Assembly: GCA_028713675.1 (NCBI GenBank)
Contig: JAQTNV010000044.1
Span: 1-27,634 of the forward strand
Source of the DNA: a bacterium
GTDB taxonomy: Bacteria; Desulfobacterota; JAPLJL01
Length of the DNA stretch: 27,634 nucleotides
Direction of reading: 5' to 3'
In this document: positions 7,841 through 15,004 of the stretch, piece by piece
Position numbering within the stretch: the first letter of the stretch is position 1
Layout of the letters: each line of letters begins with the position of its first letter
Position numbers and translations under genes: made by a program
Notes under the pieces: generated by a model
Told to the model about the DNA's origin: nothing
Database searches by the model: none
The model's input: only the letters and a program-made list of their open reading frames with translations

Positions 7841-9050
7841 GCGGAGGAACCTCCTTCAGTTTTCGTTCTAAAAAAGCCTTTTCCATGGCCAGACCGGCCT
7901 GGGAGAGAAAAATTTCCAGCCCGGTGGAGTCCCCGATCCTGCGCCGTTCGGGCAGGTTGTCCCCGTAGAGAATGATTACCACCTGGCCGCGGCTCACCAT
8001 CGGTCCGAAAAACGATTCTTCCGGCTGCTCGCCCCCGAGCATCTGCATGAAGTATTCCTCCCAGGGGTTGGCCCGCCGGAGCTTGCGCCGGATCGGGAGC
8101 TTGTTTTCCACCACCTCGCGGAAAATGGAAGTCTCGTCGATGGGGATGCGGATCTCGCGGACCCGGTTTTCGGGGTTGACCCCGTCGGGGAGTCGGATCC
8201 CGAACTGGCCCAGGCCGCCGATCGCCCGTTTCCGGACCATGAGCAGCACGGCCCGGTTCATGAGCTCGCTCGCGAAACGGAGGACGAGCAGGGAAATGTC
8301 GGTATAGCGGTTGGGGTCGTTCAGTTCCTCCACCATGGACCGGAGCAGGCGCAGCCCGGGGCTGGCCATGACCGGCTCGTCCCCCCCTTCCCCTCCCGGC
8401 CGGGGGAGGTCCAGGTTTTCCCCCGTGGTCCGGGAGATTTCCTTGCGCACGCTGGCCAGGAATTCGTCCCCTTCGGGGGAGAGCGTCTCCTCCGCGGCGA
8501 AACCCTTGAAAAGCTCGGCCAGGTTTTCGGAAGCGGGAGCGGGTTTCTCCCCGGCCCCGGCGGGCGGCAGGATCATCGACGCGGCGGTGAGGCCTTTGCG
8601 GAGGAGGGGCTGGAGGGGGTCAGCGGTCAGCTTGTCGATTTCCTCGTCGGTTTCCTTGAGATCGAAATTGAAAAGGCCGTCTTTCCATTCCAGCAGGCGG
8701 CGGACATGGCTTTCGACGTAGCGGCGGATCGTGCTCTCGATCTTTTCCTGGTTCTGGTTGAACCTTTCGGAGAGGACCCAGGCCAGGTTCCGACGGAACT
8801 TGATCGTCCGAAGATGGGAAACGGCGTCCTTCAGCACCGGGAGGGTGATGACCCCTTCGCGGATCAGGAGGTTGGCGATATTTTCCTTTTCGCCGGTGCC
8901 CAGGGTGCTGATGATCTGCCCGTTCTTGAAAATGATCCGGGATTCATTGCCCCGGGTATTCAGGGTGAGCACCCCGGATTTTCCGGAAAGGGCAATGATC
9001 TGCAAAATATCAACCAGGCTGAGATCTTCCAGACGTCCTACCAGACTCAT
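7815..9050 (-). CDS. DUF4388 (PATAN-type) domain protein
   Basis: 411 residues, first gene of the operon. The N-terminal ~100 residues (MSLVGRLEDLSLVDILQIIA, SGKSGVLTL, IIFKNGQIISTLGTGE, ANLLIREGVI) match DUF4388, a domain commonly linked to receivers, CheW and gliding or pilus regulation in Desulfobacterota and Myxococcota. The following region has a helical stretch (RRYVESHVRRLLEWKDGLFN) and an Ala/Glu-rich linker. The C-terminal half (about 225-400; RYTDISLLVLRFASELMNRA, GQFGIRLPDG, MVSRGQVVIILYGDNLPE) resembles a GAF-like fold to the eye; I am not sure of that. A cytoplasmic adaptor of unknown exact function. The promoter is probably in 9051-9130, where TATAAT-like sequence occurs on the minus strand. 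Confidence 0.88.
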   Translation of the reverse strand: MSLVGRLEDLSLVDILQIIALSGKSGVLTLNTRGNESRIIFKNGQIISTLGTGEKENIANLLIREGVITLPVLKDAVSHLRTIKFRRNLAWVLSERFNQNQEKIESTIRRYVESHVRRLLEWKDGLFNFDLKETDEEIDKLTADPLQPLLRKGLTAASMILPPAGAGEKPAPASENLAELFKGFAAEETLSPEGDEFLASVRKEISRTTGENLDLPRPGGEGGDEPVMASPGLRLLRSMVEELNDPNRYTDISLLVLRFASELMNRAVLLMVRKRAIGGLGQFGIRLPDGVNPENRVREIRIPIDETSIFREVVENKLPIRRKLRRANPWEEYFMQMLGGEQPEESFFGPMVSRGQVVIILYGDNLPERRRIGDSTGLEIFLSQAGLAMEKAFLERKLKEVPPLGKEHPYS

Positions 9051-9250
9051 ACTATGGGCCTTTCGGTCTAAACTGAAAATTTATCATAGCCACCGGGGGA
9101 ATGCAAAGAATATTATTATATATATAGAGGAGTTAGGGCAAATCGCCCTTTTTCGGCCTGTGGTTTCGTATTATCTGGGTTATCCAATCGGACTAACCTA
9201 CCTGACTTAAATAATAAAAAAGAGTGAAAGTCGGGATTTTTTTCTTATGT

Positions 9251-9281
9251 TGTCATCCTGAGCTATCAAGCGAAGGATCTC
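9251..9281. repeat. Dispersed 'TGTCATCCTGAG...GAAGGATCT' repeat
   Basis: The sequence TGTCATCCTGAGC, a short middle, then GAAGGATCTCG is a member of a short intergenic repeat family that I recognise from many bacterial genomes. A degenerate relative of its distal part occurs in opposite orientation near 24611-24625. Confidence 0.55.
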
Positions 9282-9474
9282 GCTGTGTCCTTTTTTCTTC
9301 TTTGGGGGGAAGGTTTCGCTCCCCTCACAAAAGGCGCAGTGCCGTAATCCCGGCAGGCTGACCCGCAGGGTCTAGCCCGTATCGATAAATACTTGGTCGT
9401 CGAGTTCCTCGCCGCCTGATTTCCGAAGAGTTCGTATCGCGAGAACCTTCCCCCCGGTATCTCGGTAAAACAAT

Positions 9475-9546
9475 AGAAACGAAAGAAACCAGAGAAACCA
9501 GAGAAACTCAATGGACCCAATGGACACTATGGACCCAATGGACACT
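9475..9546. repeat. Period-9 tandem array (8 units)
   Basis: Eight consecutive 9-nt units without gaps: AGAAACGAA, AGAAACCAG twice, AGAAACTCA, then ATGGACCCA, ATGGACACT, ATGGACCCA, ATGGACACT. Two word types share one period and meet without losing phase. It lies 47 nt before the DUF2804 start. The ATGGAC word recurs in arrays at 24293-24345 (as GTCCAT) and 24529-24564. Confidence 0.9.
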
Positions 9547-9592
9547 TTTATGATTGCGTTCGGCCTTCCGGGAGAGATAGAATTTAATCACT

Positions 9593-10645
9593 ATGCCGGA
9601 ATATCGAAGAGAAATCCTTTCCAACCCGGGAAGCCTGGTCACGCAGGGAAGATTTAATTTCGGGACTTTCGACCGGCCCTTCCGGAAGGTCAATCCCCTG
9701 GACGCGGTCAATCCCCTGGGCCGTCCCTATCCCCGGTTCATCAACAACCAGCGCCTGAAGGAATGGCAGGCTTTCCAGCTGGGGAACGAAGATTATTTCA
9801 TGCTCGCGGTGCTTTACAGCGCCAAGCTGGCGGGCCTGGTCCAGTTCATCTTCTATGACCGGAAAAAAGACCGGAAAATTCTCTACGAGAAGATCGTCCC
9901 GGCCTGGTCGGTGAAAATTCCCGGCTCGCTCTGGAATTCGGAGGGGGCTTATGTGTCCTCTGATCTGGAGCTCCGGATTCATGACCACCTGGACCAGGAT
10001 AAATTCATCATTGAACTCGGGATCCTCTCGTTCAAGGATCTGCCGGATGTGCTGGCCCGCTTCGAGATGTTGCATGATTTGCAGAGGGTCACGCCGATCG
10101 TGGTCTCCCTGCCCCTCGGGGAAAACCGGGCGCTGTATTCCCACAAATGCCTGATGCCGATGCAGGGAAACCTCACGCTGGGGGAAGAGAAGATCGTCTT
10201 CTCCCAGGGAAACAGTTTCGCCATCATTGATGACCACAAGGCCTTTTACCCTTATGTGTTGAAATATGATTGGGTTACGGGTGTGACATACGAAGCGGGC
10301 AAGCTGACCGGATTCAACCTCACATGTAACCAGGTAAAAGACCAGGAAAGATACAACGAAAACTGCCTTTGGGCAGGGGGCAAGTTGCATCTTTTGCCGC
10401 CGGTTAAATTCTCCCGTCCGGATGGTGTGGCAAAAGACTGGATCATCAAGGATGCTTACGGAATGGTGGATATTGTCTTCACCCCGACGGTACCGGGCAA
10501 CATCGATATGAATTTACTGGTGTTGAAAACCAAGTATCGTGGCCCGTTCGGCAAATTCCACGGTTACATCAAGGATGCTACCGGAAACAAAATATCCGTA
10601 GACAAATTCTTCGGGATGGGGGAGGAAAAGTATCTCAGGGGATAA
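9593..10645 (+). CDS. DUF2804 domain-containing protein
   Basis: 350 residues. I recognise DUF2804 from its spread motifs: NNQRLKEWQAFQLGNEDYFM near the N-terminus, FAIIDDHKAFYPY in the middle, then NCLWAGGKLHLLPPVKF, a VDIVFTP strand and RGPFGKFHGYIKDATGNKIS near the C-terminus. These proteins are beta-rich and predicted to have a lipocalin- or AttH-like fold; their substrate is not known. No signal peptide or membrane segment is visible, so it is probably cytoplasmic. Length fits the family. It stands alone, divergent from the chemosensory operon, with no strong Shine-Dalgarno before the ATG (GGGAGAG lies somewhat far upstream). Confidence 0.85.
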   Translation: MPEYRREILSNPGSLVTQGRFNFGTFDRPFRKVNPLDAVNPLGRPYPRFINNQRLKEWQAFQLGNEDYFMLAVLYSAKLAGLVQFIFYDRKKDRKILYEKIVPAWSVKIPGSLWNSEGAYVSSDLELRIHDHLDQDKFIIELGILSFKDLPDVLARFEMLHDLQRVTPIVVSLPLGENRALYSHKCLMPMQGNLTLGEEKIVFSQGNSFAIIDDHKAFYPYVLKYDWVTGVTYEAGKLTGFNLTCNQVKDQERYNENCLWAGGKLHLLPPVKFSRPDGVAKDWIIKDAYGMVDIVFTPTVPGNIDMNLLVLKTKYRGPFGKFHGYIKDATGNKISVDKFFGMGEEKYLRG

Positions 10646-10702
10646 ATCGGTAGCCAGTCGCAAGTAGCCAGTAACCGGTGGAAAGAAAAAGAAGGTTGTT
10701 GA

Positions 10703-10742
10703 GTGGCTAGGTGGCTAGGTGGTTAGGTGGCTAGGTGGTTAG
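10703..10742. repeat. Period-8 tandem array GTGGYTAG x5
   Basis: Five perfect octamers: GTGGCTAG, GTGGCTAG, GTGGTTAG, GTGGCTAG, GTGGTTAG. Only one position varies (C/T). A single extra GTGGTTAG followed by the same A/G-rich tail occurs about 160 bp downstream. Confidence 0.92.
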
Positions 10743-10778
10743 AAAAAGAAAGAAGAGGGTAACCCTCAACAGACAACA

Positions 10779-10806
10779 GGTCAAAGGTCAAAGCTGAAAG
10801 GTCAAA
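10779..10806. repeat. Period-7 tandem array GGTCAAA
   Basis: Four heptamers: GGTCAAA, GGTCAAA, GCTGAAA, GGTCAAA. A sister array (GCTCAAA, GCTGAAA, GCTCAAA, GGTAAAT) lies at 24720-24747. Confidence 0.88.
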
Positions 10807-10852
10807 GGAAAAAAAGAATGCGGAATATGGAATAAAAAATACGTAGGGCAAG

Positions 10853-10897
10853 GCTTTTCGATCAGATCGAGAGCATTGTGGCCGAGTGAAAGCTGCG
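10853..10897. repeat. Mosaic hairpin element sharing an AGCATTGTGGCCGAG loop with 14270-14319
   Basis: The stretch contains GATCAGATCGAG, then AGCATTGTGGCCGAG, then a GAAAGCTGCG arm. The copy at 14270-14319 has GATTAGATC, the same AGCATTGTGGCCGAG and GAAGGCTGCG. Here the left side reads TAGGGCAAGGCTTTT, which looks like the left arm of a different hairpin family, so this copy appears to be a hybrid. Confidence 0.6.
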
Positions 10898-10962
10898 AGG
10901 TGGTTAGAAAAGAGAAAGAAGAGGATAATCAGTAGCCGTTTAACAGATCCGGGAAAAATCCC

Positions 10963-12018
10963 ATGCTTCTCAAGGAATCCGAAAGAAAAAGCCAATTAAG
11001 GGAAATCGTTACCAGGCATCTGACGGTGCTGTCGGAGAAATATCGATTTTTCGAAATCGCAAAAATATCTCCGTTGCGGTCCAAAGATCTGATTCTTCTC
11101 TGTTACGAGGAGATTAAATCAGAGCTTTTCTTGAAATATCTCCCCGTCCGAAAAGGGGAGATTCTCTTCTTATTTGATGAATTTTTCCGAGGTTCCTACC
11201 GCGAATATTATCTGGAAATAATCCAATTCGATTTCGAGATGTATTTTCTCGCGCCCCCGGATGAGGAAGAGACGGCGGCGCCGGTTCCCCAGGGAAAACT
11301 GGAAGAAATCCTTGAGGATGAAACGATGGCGCTGAGAAAAGTTTATAAGAATTTGATCAAACAACCCAGCCAGTTCATCCCCCTGCTGGAAAAGAATTAT
11401 GTCAAACTTTTATCCAAGCTCCCGGTCGGAACCCTCGCGCCCGATCCCGACGAACTATTCCGTCTATTTAAGGGGAAATTCCCCGGGGTTGACGAGGTAT
11501 ATTTCAAACCCCTGGGCAAGTATCGAGAGCGGATCGTGGCTTTGTCGAAAGTCGAGCCGAAAGCCGCCGAGCCGGTCAAGGAAAAGTTTCTCGGGCCCGG
11601 GCCCCGGACGGCCGCTCCCCCTCCGGCAGGACCGCCTCCCTCGCCGCCGGAGACCGGTTCCCGGGAGATCACCCCGGCTCCCGCAACAGGCCGGGATCAC
11701 CCCCAGCCGACTCTGCTCTGGAAGGACCTGGTAGATAAAAGGGAACTTCCTCCCCAGGAATATTATTCCTATATCAAGGGTAAGGTTGCGGAATGGGAAA
11801 AACGCTTCGAATCGGAAAAGGAATACTTTCACCGAATGATTTTCACTCTCTACCAGGCCTCCCAGAAATTCCGTGATAAAATGGAACAACACAATATCAA
11901 GGAAATGGACGAGAAGATGATCAACGCCGGGTACCTGAACGCCGTGCTGAGTATCGCTTTCGCCAAAAGCGCGGAGCAGGGGATGAGCGGCGCGGGGGTC
12001 AAAATCTCCATTGAATAA
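10963..12018 (+). CDS. Hypothetical protein with central Pro-rich linker
   Basis: 351 residues, not recognised. Residues 1-~95 are a mixed alpha/beta stretch (LILLCYEEIKSELFLKYLPV). About 105-200 looks helical (GKLEEILEDETMALRKVYKN; PDELFRLFKGKFPG). About 205-250 is a Pro/Ala/Gly-rich linker. The C-terminal ~100 residues form a charged helical module (YYSYIKGKVAEWEKRFESEK ... YQASQKFRDKMEQHN ... MDEKMINAGYLNAVLSIAFA). No signal peptide or membrane segment, so it is probably cytoplasmic. It ends just before the HEAT-repeat gene (1 nt gap, or overlapping if that gene uses TTG at 12011), so the two are probably co-translated and may work together. GC is lower than in the chemosensory operon. Confidence 0.8.
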   Translation: MLLKESERKSQLREIVTRHLTVLSEKYRFFEIAKISPLRSKDLILLCYEEIKSELFLKYLPVRKGEILFLFDEFFRGSYREYYLEIIQFDFEMYFLAPPDEEETAAPVPQGKLEEILEDETMALRKVYKNLIKQPSQFIPLLEKNYVKLLSKLPVGTLAPDPDELFRLFKGKFPGVDEVYFKPLGKYRERIVALSKVEPKAAEPVKEKFLGPGPRTAAPPPAGPPPSPPETGSREITPAPATGRDHPQPTLLWKDLVDKRELPPQEYYSYIKGKVAEWEKRFESEKEYFHRMIFTLYQASQKFRDKMEQHNIKEMDEKMINAGYLNAVLSIAFAKSAEQGMSGAGVKISIE

Positions 12019-12019
12019 A

Positions 12020-14044
12020 ATGATGCCGGATCCAGCTGTCCCGACCATACCTACTCCCGAAGAAACAAAAAAAAGGGAAGACCTGAGCGCCTTTACCCTG
12101 AACCTCTTGAAGGCGATGCTCAAGAGCGGTTATTACGCACCGGAACACCCCGGCTCCCGGAACGCCAAGGAGGGTCTCTTCAAGGAATTTTTAACCGTGA
12201 TCGAAGGAAAAGAGGAACTTACCTATATCCGCCGGGAAGATCGGGTCAAGAACGACGTGGTAGTAGAGGGCTTCTCCGACGATCTCTTAAGCTTAAGCTC
12301 CGTAATCACCATGGGCGCCTCCGAATTGTTTATCCCCAAATTTCTCGAGTATTTCGCCCGGCAGAACCTGGTCTCCTTCTCTTTCAAGGCGGAGATCACC
12401 CAGTCGGAATTTGAGAAGTTCGTGGATATCATGAGTGAGACGCCCAAGAAGGAATTGGGAAAAGAAGAACTCGGGCAGGCCCTGACGAGGAAGATCCTGG
12501 AGAACGATATTGTCCATGTTTCCACCATTTTCGACGTTGACCTGATCGGGATGACGCGGAAACTCCCCTGGAGGGTGGAACTGGTCATTACCAGGCTGAA
12601 AAAGGATCTCTCCCTCATCCCCCTCTTCCGGAGCTACAAGAAAGAAGCGTTGGAGGAGACCAAAGCGAAGGTCGTCGGCGACATCATCCGGCCTTTGCAT
12701 GATTCGGACACGCTCAAAGATTTTCTGGTGAATTGCGATCTCGTCTGCGAAGATCTGAAGAATATCGGGCAGCTCGACATCGAAGCGCAGGTTTTTGAGA
12801 GCCTGCAACCGGGAATCCTGATCAAAACCGTCAAAGCCCTGCAGGATGAATTTGAAAAGAGCCAGGCCCTGCTGGAACTCTCGGAGGATAACCAAGTGGC
12901 CAGGGTGATCACGGAGAGGTCCCGGGACCTGTTGAAAAAAGTCTCCGCCCGCCTGGTCCGGGATAGTATTCCCGAGGGTCTTTCCATTCTCCTCTCCCTG
13001 CATTCCAAGGAGATTTTATCCATGGCCGATCTCTCCGAGGAAGCCCGGAATGTCGTGATCGCCAAAAAAATGACCGATGGTTTTCTCAAGGATGAGCAAA
13101 AGTTTCTGGAGGGCTTGAAAACAGTAAAGGACGGCGGGGTTCTGAAAAGATACATGGATCAGCTCCTGCGCATCATGCTGGAGCTTTTTGAAAGGGATTT
13201 GCATGTTTCGGGTCTGAGGATTGTCAATGTACTTTTCGACCTGAGCGAAAAACGCAACCTGGAAAACGAACTGATTTCGGAAAAATACTCACAAATCATT
13301 CTCCCCCGGCTGAAGCATGGCTTTCTCTCCGCCCCGAAAGAGGCCCGGGAAGAGATCGCCCGGACCCTGATCCGTTTTGGAAATCTCTCCGTTCCATATC
13401 TGATCGAAGTTTTGCACGAGTCCGAGGACAAAAGGGTGAGAAACAGCGCCTCCACCGCTTTAGCGGCGATTGGAATCCAGGCGGGGGAGATGCTTTTGAA
13501 GGAGCTGACGGATACAAAGCAACCCTGGTATTTCCACCGCAACCTCATCGGTTTGCTGGGCAAGATAAAGTTCGCGCCGGCCGTGCCCGTCATCGAAAAA
13601 TACGCCGCGCACGAGGATGCCCGGGTTCGGGAGGCGGTCATCGAATCACTGGCCCTTTTGCGGGGGCATGACGCCGAACCCATTATTTTGAAGGCGCTCA
13701 CTGATCCGGAGGCCAAGATCAAAAACCGGGCCTTTGTTCTGCTGAAATCGCTCAAGTGCTCCCACCCGCTATTTGTCCGGCATTGTCTGGGCATCATTGC
13801 CCGGAGGGAGCCTCACGCCGAGGAGGAAAACGAGGAGATTCAACTCCTGGCCTGTTCCGCGCTGTCCGTGATGGAGGGGATGACCCCGGAGCTGCGGGCG
13901 GAGGCGGAAGAAACGCTTCGGAAAGCCGTCGAGCCGGAAGATAAATCCATGCTGAAAATGTTCAAGAAGAAGAAATGGAAGGATAAAAGTCCCAAGGTGC
14001 AGGCGGCCATAAATGATATTTTGACTAAGCTTGGGACAAGATAA
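12020..14044 (+). CDS. HEAT-repeat protein with uncharacterised N-terminal domain
   Basis: About 674 residues from ATG 12020. The first ~180 residues include a helical stretch with LLKAMLKSGYYAPEHPGSRN; related GYYxPxHPGS stretches occur, as I recall, in signalling proteins of Desulfobacterota. The middle is long and helical. From about residue 440 degenerate HEAT/armadillo-type repeats are visible: VPYLIEVLHESEDKRVRNSA, VPVIEKYAAHEDARVREAVI, EPIILKALTDPEAKIKNRAF. The C-terminus is basic (MFKKKKWKDKSPKVQ). HEAT repeats make protein-binding solenoids, so a scaffold role is likely; the partner may be the product of the upstream gene. ATG 12023 and TTG 12011 are alternative starts; no clear Shine-Dalgarno decides. 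A terminator-like hairpin follows 41 nt after the stop. Confidence 0.85.
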   Translation: MMPDPAVPTIPTPEETKKREDLSAFTLNLLKAMLKSGYYAPEHPGSRNAKEGLFKEFLTVIEGKEELTYIRREDRVKNDVVVEGFSDDLLSLSSVITMGASELFIPKFLEYFARQNLVSFSFKAEITQSEFEKFVDIMSETPKKELGKEELGQALTRKILENDIVHVSTIFDVDLIGMTRKLPWRVELVITRLKKDLSLIPLFRSYKKEALEETKAKVVGDIIRPLHDSDTLKDFLVNCDLVCEDLKNIGQLDIEAQVFESLQPGILIKTVKALQDEFEKSQALLELSEDNQVARVITERSRDLLKKVSARLVRDSIPEGLSILLSLHSKEILSMADLSEEARNVVIAKKMTDGFLKDEQKFLEGLKTVKDGGVLKRYMDQLLRIMLELFERDLHVSGLRIVNVLFDLSEKRNLENELISEKYSQIILPRLKHGFLSAPKEAREEIARTLIRFGNLSVPYLIEVLHESEDKRVRNSASTALAAIGIQAGEMLLKELTDTKQPWYFHRNLIGLLGKIKFAPAVPVIEKYAAHEDARVREAVIESLALLRGHDAEPIILKALTDPEAKIKNRAFVLLKSLKCSHPLFVRHCLGIIARREPHAEEENEEIQLLACSALSVMEGMTPELRAEAEETLRKAVEPEDKSMLKMFKKKKWKDKSPKVQAAINDILTKLGTR

Positions 14045-14078
14045 CCTCTCAAAAGCTGAGCGGGAGTTTCAGGTGATA

Positions 14079-14262
14079 GGTAGCCGCAGCTTTTAAGCTG
14101 CGTTTTTTTGAAATGATTTTTGTAGGGGAGCTCCTTGTGAGCTCCCTTTTATGTCTGTGGATATTTGATCGGTAGCCGCAGCTTTTAAGCTGCGTTTTTT
14201 TGAAATGATTTTCGTAGGGGAGCTCCTTGTGAGCTCCCTTTTATGTCTGTGGATATTTGCTC
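14079..14262 (+). repeat. 92-bp tandem repeat, two copies
   Basis: Copy 1 is 14079-14170 and copy 2 is 14171-14262; by eye they differ at two positions. Each has two perfect palindromes: CGCAGCTT-TT-AAGCTGCG followed by seven T, and GGGAGCTC-CTTGT-GAGCTCCC followed by TTTT. A third, diverged copy starts exactly 92 bp on, at 14263. Confidence 0.95.
14085..14109 (+). terminator. Rho-independent terminator-like hairpin after the HEAT-repeat gene
   Basis: CGCAGCTT / AAGCTGCG stem (8 bp) followed by seven T, 41 nt after the HEAT-repeat stop codon. It has the form of an intrinsic terminator, but it is also part of the 92-bp repeat, so function is uncertain. The same hairpin recurs at 14177-14201. 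Confidence 0.6.
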
Positions 14263-14362
14263 GGTAGCCGCAGCCTTCTTGATTAGATCCCAAAGCATTG
14301 TGGCCGAGGGAAGGCTGCGTTTTCTATTTGGAAAATATTTTCGTAGCTCCCTTTTTTGCTTG
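14263..14362 (+). repeat. Diverged third copy of the 92-bp repeat with altered hairpin
   Basis: It starts with the same GGTAGCCGCAG, but the first hairpin is CGCAGCCTTC (14269-14278) and GAAGGCTGCG (14310-14319) around a 31-nt loop containing AGCATTGTGGCCGAG. Both arms differ from copies 1-2 yet still pair. Later it shows ATTTTCGTAG and AGCTCCC, but most of the second hairpin is gone. Confidence 0.8.
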
Positions 14363-14388
14363 ACATTGACGGGACATAATAATAAAAA
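14360..14388 (+). promoter_or_regulatory. Possible sigma70-type promoter for the ORF6N gene
   Basis: TTGACA at 14360-14365, a 17-nt spacer, and TAAAAA at 14383-14388 (4 of 6 to TATAAT). It is placed about 36 nt before the original ATG at 14424. Confidence 0.45.
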
Positions 14389-14423
14389 TGGTGATAAATA
14401 GGCATGATAATACCTAAATAATT

Positions 14424-14984
14424 ATGCGGAAAGAAAAGTCTTCTGTAATCCCTTCTGAAATTATTGAGAGATAAATTCTGCTTATTCGAGGACAAAAAGT
14501 TATGTTGGCTTTTGACTTGGCCGAATTATATGCGGTTAATACGAAAAGATTAAATGAACAAGTAAAGCGGAATCGAAAGCGCTTTCCCGAAGATTTCATG
14601 TTTCAACTTAACGCTAAAGAAAAAGCAAAGGTGGTCGCAAATTGCGACCACCTTTCTCGTTTAAAATTTTCCCCTTCTCTTCCTTACGCTTTCACTGAAC
14701 ATGGTGCCGTCATGCTTGCCAGTGTTCTAAATAGTCCTGTTGCGGTTCAGGCAAGTATTCAAGTTGTCAGGGCTTTTATAAAACTTAGGATGGCGTTATC
14801 AACCCACCGGGAACTTGCTCGGAAACTCAGGGATTTGGAGAACAAAATAGGAACCCATGATGATCAAATTCAAAGTCTTTTCGATGCGATAGGCGATTTG
14901 ATGACCCTGCCAGAACCGCCCCGCCGCCGGATCGGATTTACCGCGCGCGAGAACTCAGGCAAATATTCATCCAAGCGTCATTAA
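14424..14984 (+). pseudogene. ORF6N-domain protein gene with in-frame stop near the 5' end
   Basis: From ATG 14424 the frame reads MRKEKSSVIPSEIIER, then TAA (14472-14474), then ILLIRGQKVMLAFDLAELYA and on without interruption. ORF6N proteins normally run through this point (IERxILLIRGxKVML), so a codon, probably AAA, has become TAA. The remainder is intact: VKRNRKRFPEDFMFQLNAKE, CDHLSRLKFSPSLPYAFTEH, a helical C-terminus and PEPPRRRIGF. ORF6N domains are DNA-binding and related to phage antirepressors of the KilA-N/BRO group. ATG 14502 with GAGGA 9 nt upstream could restart translation and give a 160-residue protein lacking only about 26 residues. So it is either a recent pseudogene or a gene with a shortened start. 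It lies beside a low-GC gene and repeats, which fits acquired DNA. Confidence 0.8.
14627..14655. repeat. Perfect 14+1+14 palindrome inside the ORF6N gene
   Basis: AAAGGTGGTCGCAA (14627-14640), A, TTGCGACCACCTTT (14642-14655). It encodes part of KVVANCDHLS. As RNA it gives a 12-bp stem with an AAATT loop; as DNA it could bind a dimeric regulator. Confidence 0.9.
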
Positions 14985-15004
14985 ATCTGAATGGAAAAGA
15001 TGGG

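Larger units (their letters stand above)
9051..9592. other. Gene-free interval with repeats, divergent between the chemosensory operon and the DUF2804 gene
   Basis: No convincing gene. It holds an AT-rich stretch at 9111-9126, giving TATAAT on the minus strand about 65 nt before the DUF4388 start (no good -35 seen), and a small AGGGC/GCCCT hairpin with a T run at 9134-9153. There is a dispersed TGTCATCCTGAGC-type repeat at 9251-9281, a stretch at 9290-9324 with an inverted relative at 24577-24605, and a period-9 array at 9475-9546. Confidence 0.6.
10646..10962. other. Repeat-filled gene-free interval
   Basis: No gene seen. In order: a GTAGCCAGT word twice (about 10650-10672), an octamer array (10703-10742), a heptamer array (10779-10806), a mosaic hairpin element (10853-10897), and a partial second copy at about 10898-10928 of the sequence that follows the octamer array (GTGGTTAGAAAA then GAAAGAAGAGG; first copy from 10735). 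Confidence 0.75.
14045..14423. other. Interval of tandem hairpin repeats before the ORF6N gene
   Basis: No gene. Almost the whole stretch consists of two 92-bp tandem repeats, a diverged third copy, and then an AT-rich segment with a possible promoter (14360-14388). At least the first hairpin could end transcription of the HEAT-repeat unit. Confidence 0.75.

Noticed and set aside
9134-9153. AGGGC/GCCCT hairpin with T run as a terminator
   Set aside because: Stem of only 5 bp and no plus-strand gene upstream to terminate; kept only as a note in the intergenic entry.
9475-9546. Possible CRISPR array
   Set aside because: Units are 9 nt and contiguous, with no spacers and no cas genes.
10723-10995. 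90-codon minus-strand frame in the repeat-rich interval
   Set aside because: It is made of translated repeats (GGTCAAA, GTGGYTAG) and overlaps the start of the 351-residue gene; not a protein.
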